The notes under the pieces: generated by a model
What the model was told of the DNA's origin: nothing
The model's input: only the letters and a program-made list of their open reading frames with translations
The model's database searches: none
Origin: Denitratimonas yunnanensis (SeqCode)
Lineage (GTDB): Bacteria; Pseudomonadota; Gammaproteobacteria; Xanthomonadales; Xanthomonadaceae
DNA: 64,000 nt
Assembly: GCA_026410415.1 (NCBI GenBank)
Contig: JAPMLR010000003.1
Location: forward strand, 310,001 to 374,000
Direction: 5' to 3'
Made by a program: the position numbers and the translations under genes
In this document: one piece after another, positions 59,081-64,000 of the stretch
How the letters are laid out: each line of letters begins with the position of its first letter
How positions within the stretch are numbered: position 1 is the stretch's first letter

Positions 59081-59257
59081 ATGAGTCACGAACGCTGGGA
59101 ATACAAAGTGACGCAGGCGCCGGTCTCCGTCTGGGGCACGAGCAAGCCCGAACAGATGACCGAGGCGCTGAACAAGGAAGGTCAGCAGGGTTGGGAGCTG
59201 GTGAACACGCTGTACTACGGTATGAAAATCCATTTTTTCCTGAAACGGCCGCGCTGA
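59081..59257 (+). CDS. DUF4177 protein
   Basis: 58 residues with the pattern WEYKVTQAPV..., ALNKEGQQGWELVNTLYYG, HFFLKRPR, the DUF4177 fold (a small beta-alpha-beta protein of unknown role). ATG 59081 is 4 bp after the Arc-like stop, with AAGGA upstream. Confidence 0.82.
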   Translation: MSHERWEYKVTQAPVSVWGTSKPEQMTEALNKEGQQGWELVNTLYYGMKIHFFLKRPR

Positions 59258-59266
59258 GGGGATGGC

Positions 59267-60637
59267 ATGAAACGCAAGGTTCCATTGCTGCTCCTGACCA
59301 TCGTGCTTCTCGCCGGCGCGTTCTTCAGTGCGAGGTGGCTGATGCAGAGCTTGCTGGTGCCATCGCCGGCGCAAAGTGCTCCGGCGGATCCAGCGCATCT
59401 ACGCATCGGCGAGAGCTTTCTGGATCATCTGGATGCCGGGCGTTACGACGCGGCATTGGCGATGACCACGCACCGGGTCCGGGAAGCATTGGCCGGCGGC
59501 AAGTTGCAGGAGGTCTGGGAGGCACTGCCGAAGCAACTGGGAACACGTCAGTCACGCACCCCGCTGCGAGGCGAACTCGTCGGAGAAACGCCGACGGTCA
59601 CGTCCACGCTGACCTTCGGTTTGCTCGCGCTCGATGCGCGCATCGTGGTCACTCCGGAGGGGGCGATCTCCGGATTCCGCATCGTGCCCGCCGCCAAGGC
59701 GCCTGAGCCCGCTCCACTGGAAAACAACTCGCGCTTCACCGAAGTGGAGTTCGCCGTAGGTGAGCGTGAACGCGCGTTGCCCGGAACCTTGAGTGTGCCG
59801 AACGGTGAAGGTCCATTCCCTGCAATCGTGCTGGTGCATGGTTCCGGACCCCACGATCGCGACGAAACCATCGGGCCGAACACGCCGTTCCGCGACCTCG
59901 CGCATGGGTTGGCGGAACGCGGTGTGGCCGTGTTGCGATACGAGAAGCGCACGTTCGCCCGGCCTCAGGATTTCGCGTCCGGAGACTTTACCGTGGATGA
60001 CGAAGTGACCGACGACGCGGTGGCAGCCATTGCGCAGCTTCGTGCCGATGCGCGTATCGACTCGGTACGGGTGTTTGTCGCCGGCCACAGTCTCGGCGCG
60101 ATGATGGCGCCGCGCATTGCCGAGCGTGCACCGGAGTTGGCGGGATTGATTCTGCTTGCTGCCCCGGCACGCCCTTTGCAGGATATCGTGGTGGAACAGG
60201 TCGGCTATCTGGCCGCTCGCGATGGTGACATCAGTGCGGAAGAGCAGGCGAGCATCGACGACATGAGCGCGAAAGCCGCCGCCGTGGCGACGTTGGATGC
60301 AAGCTCTCCCGCCAGTGCCACCCTGCTCGGTCTCCCGCCGCGCTATTGGATGGATCTGCGCGAATACGATCCGCGCACGACGGCGTCACGTTTGTCGCAG
60401 CCGATATTGGTGGCTCAGGGCGGTCGCGATTACCAAGTCACTCAGCAGGGCGACTTCAATCTTTGGTTGGCAGATTTTGGTGATGTGCAACGCGTGCAGT
60501 TCGGGCTCTATCCCGAACTCAACCATCTGTTCATCGCAGGCGCAGGCGCCTCCAATCCCGAGGAGTACCTGATTGCAGGTTCGGTCGACGTCCGGGTGAT
60601 CAACGCCATCGCCGCGTTTGTGGGAGCAGGACAATGA
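59267..60637 (+). CDS. Exported alpha/beta hydrolase with N-terminal DUF3887-like domain
   Basis: 456 residues. Signal anchor (VPLLLLTIVLLAGAFFSARW), a DUF3887-type domain (about 45-150: GESFLDHLDAGRYDAALAMT, LGTRQSRTPLRGELVGETPT), then an alpha/beta hydrolase: VHGSGPHDRDE oxyanion region, Ser275 in GHSLGAMM, Asp388 in GGRDYQ, His420 in ELNHLF. Probably a periplasmic esterase or peptidase. The PH gene overlaps its end by 4 bp. Confidence 0.9.
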   Translation: MKRKVPLLLLTIVLLAGAFFSARWLMQSLLVPSPAQSAPADPAHLRIGESFLDHLDAGRYDAALAMTTHRVREALAGGKLQEVWEALPKQLGTRQSRTPLRGELVGETPTVTSTLTFGLLALDARIVVTPEGAISGFRIVPAAKAPEPAPLENNSRFTEVEFAVGERERALPGTLSVPNGEGPFPAIVLVHGSGPHDRDETIGPNTPFRDLAHGLAERGVAVLRYEKRTFARPQDFASGDFTVDDEVTDDAVAAIAQLRADARIDSVRVFVAGHSLGAMMAPRIAERAPELAGLILLAAPARPLQDIVVEQVGYLAARDGDISAEEQASIDDMSAKAAAVATLDASSPASATLLGLPPRYWMDLREYDPRTTASRLSQPILVAQGGRDYQVTQQGDFNLWLADFGDVQRVQFGLYPELNHLFIAGAGASNPEEYLIAGSVDVRVINAIAAFVGAGQ

Positions 60638-61173
60638 CGTGCGAATTCCGCGTCATTCCGCCCGGCAAATCGACGTGGTTCACCTTGCTGGCGGTGGCGG
60701 TGGCGCTGCCGTTGCTGGCATTGATCCATATGCTGGTGACCGCGCAGATGGATGTGCTGAAAAGTGGCCTGTCGGGGTATGGAGGCGTCGCCGCGATATC
60801 GGTGCTCGTGGCATCGGGCCTGTTTTTGAGCTTGCGACGGCTGTCCATTTCGATCGATGGAGACAGTCTCGTGGTGCGCGCGGCACTGTTTACACGGCGT
60901 GTCCGGATCGCCGAACTGGATCTTGCGGCGGCGAGGGTGGCGGATCTGGACAATGACCGCGAATGGCGCCCTGTTCTGAGGACGAACGGGATCGGGTTGC
61001 CCGGCGCGTGCATGGGACACCATCGCGGAAAGCCGTGGGAGCGCCGGATTTTCTGCGCACTGACTTCGCACGAGCGTGTGCTGGTTTTGCCGGAGAGAAA
61101 CGGAGTGCGCTGCCTGCTGCTGAGCGCGGAAAAACCGAAGGCGCTTCTGGGCGCGCTCGCGGCGCTGCACTGA
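60634..61173 (+). CDS. Membrane protein with PH-like domain
   Basis: 179 residues. Two hydrophobic helices ([18 protein letters not shown] and [16 protein letters not shown]), then a bacterial PH-type beta domain ([67 protein letters not shown]). Such domains often mediate membrane-associated assembly. Overlaps the hydrolase stop (ATGA) and ends the operon at a hairpin. Confidence 0.8.
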   Translation: MTCEFRVIPPGKSTWFTLLAVAVALPLLALIHMLVTAQMDVLKSGLSGYGGVAAISVLVASGLFLSLRRLSISIDGDSLVVRAALFTRRVRIAELDLAAARVADLDNDREWRPVLRTNGIGLPGACMGHHRGKPWERRIFCALTSHERVLVLPERNGVRCLLLSAEKPKALLGALAALH

Positions 61174-61178
61174 AAATG

Positions 61179-61205
61179 CACGTGGCCGCACAAGGCGGCC
61201 ACGTG
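61179..61205. terminator. Hairpin between the PH-domain gene and etfA
   Basis: Perfect 11-bp stem CACGTGGCCGC / GCGGCCACGTG, 5-base loop, between convergent genes; TTTT follows on the minus side. Confidence 0.75.
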
Positions 61206-61228
61206 AAATGCAACGGAGGGGGTGGAAA

Positions 61229-62173
61229 TCAGCCGAGCGCTGCTTCCAACTCCGGCAAGAGCGAGAACAGGTCACCGACCAAGCCGATGTCGGCGATTTC
61301 GAAGATCGGCGCATCACCGTCCTTGTTGATCGCGACGATGGTGCCGGCGTCCTTGATGCCGGTGAGGTGCTGGATGGCACCGGAAATGCCAACGGCCACG
61401 TACAGCTCCGGCGCGATGATCTTGCCGGTCTGGCCTACTTGTAGCTCGTTCGGCACATAGCCGGCATCCACTGCCGCGCGCGATGCACCGACGGCGGCGC
61501 CGAGCTTGTCGGCCAGGGCGTAGATCACCTTGAAGTTTTCTTCCGAACCCACGCCACGGCCGCCGGAAACCACGCGTGGTGCGCTCTGCAGATCGGGACG
61601 ATCGGACTTGCCGGCGGCAAGGGCCACGAAGCGCGTGTGCGAAGGCAGGGCCGCATCCACGGCGATGGCACGCACGCTGGCGCTGCCACTTTCACCTGCC
61701 GCCGGCCACGACGCCACGCGCACGGTCGCCACCACGGTTTTGTCGGCGGGTGCGGTGACCGTGACGATGGCGTTGCCGGCGTAAATCGGACGCTTGAAGG
61801 TGTGTGCGGCGTCGACCGCCATCACGTCGCTGACCTGAGCCACGCCCAGCAATGCGGCCACGCAAGGCATCACATCCTTGCCGAATGTGGTGGACGGGGC
61901 GAACACGTGGCTGTAACCGGCAGCCGCCTGCGCGATCTGCGGTGCCAGCACTTGTGCGATGGGATGCGCATTGGCCGGGTTGGCGACGGTCAGCACCTCG
62001 TTCACGCCATCGATTTTCGCCGCCTGTGCGGCGATGGCGTCCGGCGCATCGGCCAGCACGATCACGTCGATGCTGGCGCCGGCAATCGCGCGCGCGGCGG
62101 AGACCGTCTTGGCGGTGGCCGAGACATTGAGCTGGCCGTTGAGGTGTTCTGCAACGATGAGGATCTTGGACAT
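61229..62173 (-). CDS. etfA: Electron transfer flavoprotein alpha subunit
   Basis: 314 residues. The C-terminal FAD domain is clear: [64 protein letters not shown]. With EtfB it carries electrons from acyl-CoA dehydrogenases to ETF-quinone oxidoreductase. AGGAGA 8 bp before ATG 62173. etfB lies 22 bp upstream. Confidence 0.96.
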   Translation of the reverse strand: MSKILIVAEHLNGQLNVSATAKTVSAARAIAGASIDVIVLADAPDAIAAQAAKIDGVNEVLTVANPANAHPIAQVLAPQIAQAAAGYSHVFAPSTTFGKDVMPCVAALLGVAQVSDVMAVDAAHTFKRPIYAGNAIVTVTAPADKTVVATVRVASWPAAGESGSASVRAIAVDAALPSHTRFVALAAGKSDRPDLQSAPRVVSGGRGVGSEENFKVIYALADKLGAAVGASRAAVDAGYVPNELQVGQTGKIIAPELYVAVGISGAIQHLTGIKDAGTIVAINKDGDAPIFEIADIGLVGDLFSLLPELEAALG

Positions 62174-62195
62174 GGATTGAGTCTCCTGTGCGTTG

Positions 62196-62942
62196 TCAGA
62201 GAAGGCCCTTGGCCTTGAGAGCGGCGACCAGTTCGGCGGCATCCTTCACCATCACGCCGCGGCTGCGCTTGGCGGGTGCCTGGTACGCGGTGGCGGTGAG
62301 GAAATCACCCGATTCCACGCCGAGGTCGGCCAGTTGCAGCGTTTCCAGCGGCTTGGTCTTGGCCTTCATGATGTCCGGCAGCTTGATGAAGCGCGGTTCG
62401 TTGAGGCGCAGGTCGGTGGTGATGACGGCGGGCAGGTCGACTTCGAGCGTTTCAAGGCCGGCATCCACTTCGCGCACCACGGTGGCCTTGCCGTCGGCCA
62501 CATCCACCTTGCTGGCGAAGGTAGCCTGAGGGCGACCCCACAGCGTGGCCAGCATCTGGCCGGTCTGATTGGCATCGTCGTCGATGGCCTGCTTGCCGAG
62601 CAGCACGATGTCAGGCTGTTCCTTCTCGATGAGCTTGGCAAAAACGCGGGCGGCGGTGAGCGGCTGAATCGCATCGCCGGTCACCACGTGGATGGCGCGG
62701 TTCGCGCCCATGGCCAAACCGTTGCGCAGATGCGCCTGGGCATCGGCCGGTGCGATGGTGGCGACGATCACTTCGCTGGCGATGCCCTTTTCGCGCAGGC
62801 GCAGCGCCTCTTCCAGTGCGATGTCATCGAAGGGATTGGCGGACAGCTTCACGCCATCGGTAACCACGCCGGAGCCATCCGGCTTGACCTGAATGCGCAC
62901 GTTGTAATCCACCACGCGCTTGTAGGCGACCAGGATTTTCAT
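62196..62942 (-). CDS. etfB: Electron transfer flavoprotein beta subunit
   Basis: 248 residues. Starts MKILVAYKRVVDYNVRIQVK; ANPFDDIALEEALRLREKG, VLLGKQAIDDDANQTGQMLA and VDLPAVITTDLRLNEPRFIKL are the AMP-binding and family signatures. Forms the ETF heterodimer with EtfA from the following gene. Confidence 0.97.
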   Translation of the reverse strand: MKILVAYKRVVDYNVRIQVKPDGSGVVTDGVKLSANPFDDIALEEALRLREKGIASEVIVATIAPADAQAHLRNGLAMGANRAIHVVTGDAIQPLTAARVFAKLIEKEQPDIVLLGKQAIDDDANQTGQMLATLWGRPQATFASKVDVADGKATVVREVDAGLETLEVDLPAVITTDLRLNEPRFIKLPDIMKAKTKPLETLQLADLGVESGDFLTATAYQAPAKRSRGVMVKDAAELVAALKAKGLL

Positions 62943-63312
62943 CGGTCAAAGATTCCTGAAAGTTTCGGGGAGAGTCCGCCGTGCGATGGCAAGCGGGCTA
63001 CGAATTGTAGCGTGTGGGGTCGGGGCGGTCGATTTTGGCGTGGTGAATGTCTTCAGGTGGCTTGACCTGCGCTGACCAAGTGCGACGAAGGTCGCATGAG
63101 CATCGTGCGGTGTCGTCAGTTCAGTGGCAGCCTTGCCTGCCGATGCACGACACGCAGGTGACATGCCGTCCGTCTGTCAAAACGACGCGATCATCCATTT
63201 CGATGACGGGAATCCGCACGCTTCCTCGCTTGATGAGTCAGCCGATGGTTTCGGTGCACGGCGCGATGACCACGCTGGCAATGGAAGTGACTGTCATGGA
63301 GAGGGGTTGAAC
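62943..63312. other. 370-bp intergenic region between etfB and the last gene
   Basis: Contains the probable etfBA promoter at its left end and, before 63313, a GGAGAGGGG ribosome site. Open frames in it have no recognisable protein features, and no RNA gene or repeat is seen. Confidence 0.5.
63004..63032 (-). promoter_or_regulatory. Promoter of etfBA
   Basis: Minus-strand -35 TCGACC (63032-63027) and -10 TACAAT (63009-63004) with a 17-bp spacer, 62 bp before etfB. Confidence 0.55.
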
Positions 63313-64000
63313 ATGAAGAATGGAAGTCTGTGGGCGTGGGGCTTGGTGGCAGGCCTGGCAGCGTTGCCGGCGTTGGCCATGAACGGATCGCGGTCAACGT
63401 CCGGATATGTCAGTACGGTGGTGTCGCCGGCATCGTATGACGATGCGAACAAGGCGCCGGTGACACTGCCACGGGTGGCCACGCTCAACGAGGGGTTCGA
63501 TGACGTCGGCACCTTGGTGGGAAACGGTTGGGTACGGCGGCATCTCAGCGCGCCAACGGGTACGGTTCCTGGCTGGTTTCAAGGTATTCCAACGCTCAAC
63601 GCGCAGACGGGCGCCGCCAACTCTTACGTGGCAGCGAATTTTCAGAGTACTGCTGGAGGCGCGGGGACCATCAGTGACTGGTTGATCACGCCGGAACTGG
63701 AGTTTGGACGTGATGCGAGCTTCACGTTTTGGACACGAAAGGCCTATGTTGCAGGAGGCACGGACTATCCAGATCGTTTGGAGGTACGCCTGAGTGCCAA
63801 TGGGGCGAGCTCGGATGCTGGTTCTACCCATACGTCCACCGGTGATTTTTCGACCGTACTGTTGACCATCAACCCGACCCAGGTCGCCGGGGGGTACCCC
63901 TATGTGTGGACGCAATACACCCTCACCCATGCCCATGGCGTGCCCAGGAATGGGTCTGGGCGCATCGCGTTCCGCTATTTTGTGACCCAAGCAGGCCCCA
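63313..64000 (+). CDS. Secreted choice-of-anchor-J-like protein, cut by the window end
   Basis: 229 codons visible. Signal peptide (MKNGSLWAWGLVAGLAALPA), then a domain beginning TLNEGFDDVGTLVGNGWV, with NAQTGAANSYVAANFQSTAG, ISDWLITPELEFGRDASFTF and RIAFRYFVTQAGP. The 'EGFDD...W...SDWLITP' order is that of choice-of-anchor J domains (MAM-like beta-jelly-rolls) in proteins with C-terminal sorting or anchoring signals. The C terminus, which would show any exosortase motif or FKDGFE tail, is outside the window. Confidence 0.82.
   Translation, partial: MKNGSLWAWGLVAGLAALPALAMNGSRSTSGYVSTVVSPASYDDANKAPVTLPRVATLNEGFDDVGTLVGNGWVRRHLSAPTGTVPGWFQGIPTLNAQTGAANSYVAANFQSTAGGAGTISDWLITPELEFGRDASFTFWTRKAYVAGGTDYPDRLEVRLSANGASSDAGSTHTSTGDFSTVLLTINPTQVAGGYPYVWTQYTLTHAHGVPRNGSGRIAFRYFVTQAGP

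Overview
The window is 64 kb of GC-rich, densely coding bacterial DNA, most likely from a gammaproteobacterium of the Xanthomonadales (Lysobacterales). This rests on gene content: an M2 (ACE-like) peptidyl-dipeptidase, an S46 dipeptidyl-peptidase, a paired M16 system, an exosortase H, and secreted proteins ending in a short '[IL]FKDGFE' tail. This is inference; no 16S gene is present and the genus cannot be named. Long open frames antisense to real genes are common, as expected at this GC content, and were discarded.

Layout. 1-6.2 kb: the 3' end of a secreted P-domain protein, then (minus) two secreted amidohydrolase-family proteins and a secreted rhodanese-domain protein. 6.3-10.8 kb (minus): dnaE, preceded by a two-gene unit (quinol monooxygenase-like protein and a frameshifted small membrane protein) that lies between two diverged 61-bp direct repeats. 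10.8-16.6 kb (minus): a tightly packed tdh - M16 (active) - M16 (inactive partner) - M2 peptidase operon, divergent from an S46 peptidase. 19-22 kb (minus): a fused aroK-aroB gene, a small WGR-like gene and hemE. 22-31 kb: exosortase H, an orphan response regulator, pdxH, a receiver-like hypothetical protein, a VKOR-thioredoxin fusion, dgkA, rlmI, then lgt-thyA-folA with 1-4 bp junctions, and a TRIC channel.

31-49.3 kb is accessory DNA. It holds an ars operon (arsR-arsC-acr3) with a palindromic operator touching the start codon, a FG-GAP protein, a ParE/Phd-type toxin-antitoxin pair and a mosaic of broken genes. A 295-bp sequence then occurs twice in direct orientation (37388-37682 and 48929-49223). 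The second copy ends exactly at the 3' end of tRNA-Ala(CGC). Between the copies lie a membrane-anchored Mrr-type nuclease, a czc heavy-metal efflux operon, a transglutaminase-like protein, a CDF transporter under a MerR-type 19-bp-spacer promoter, a ynfA homologue, a CadR/PbrR regulator, and a three-gene cassette (Cys-rich protein, small membrane protein, winged-helix-like protein). Degenerate pieces of that cassette also sit after the ars operon and next to the first repeat. I regard this cassette as the best candidate for an undescribed system.

49-64 kb returns to chromosomal content: pbpC, a DUF6491-type lipoprotein, a FAD dehydrogenase - FMN 2-hydroxyacid oxidase - ThDP decarboxylase-like operon, a secreted protein with a C-terminal sorting-like signal, an SPFH-Arc-DUF4177-hydrolase-PH operon under a tandem TGATATC element, etfBA, and the start of a choice-of-anchor-J-like secreted protein cut by the window end.
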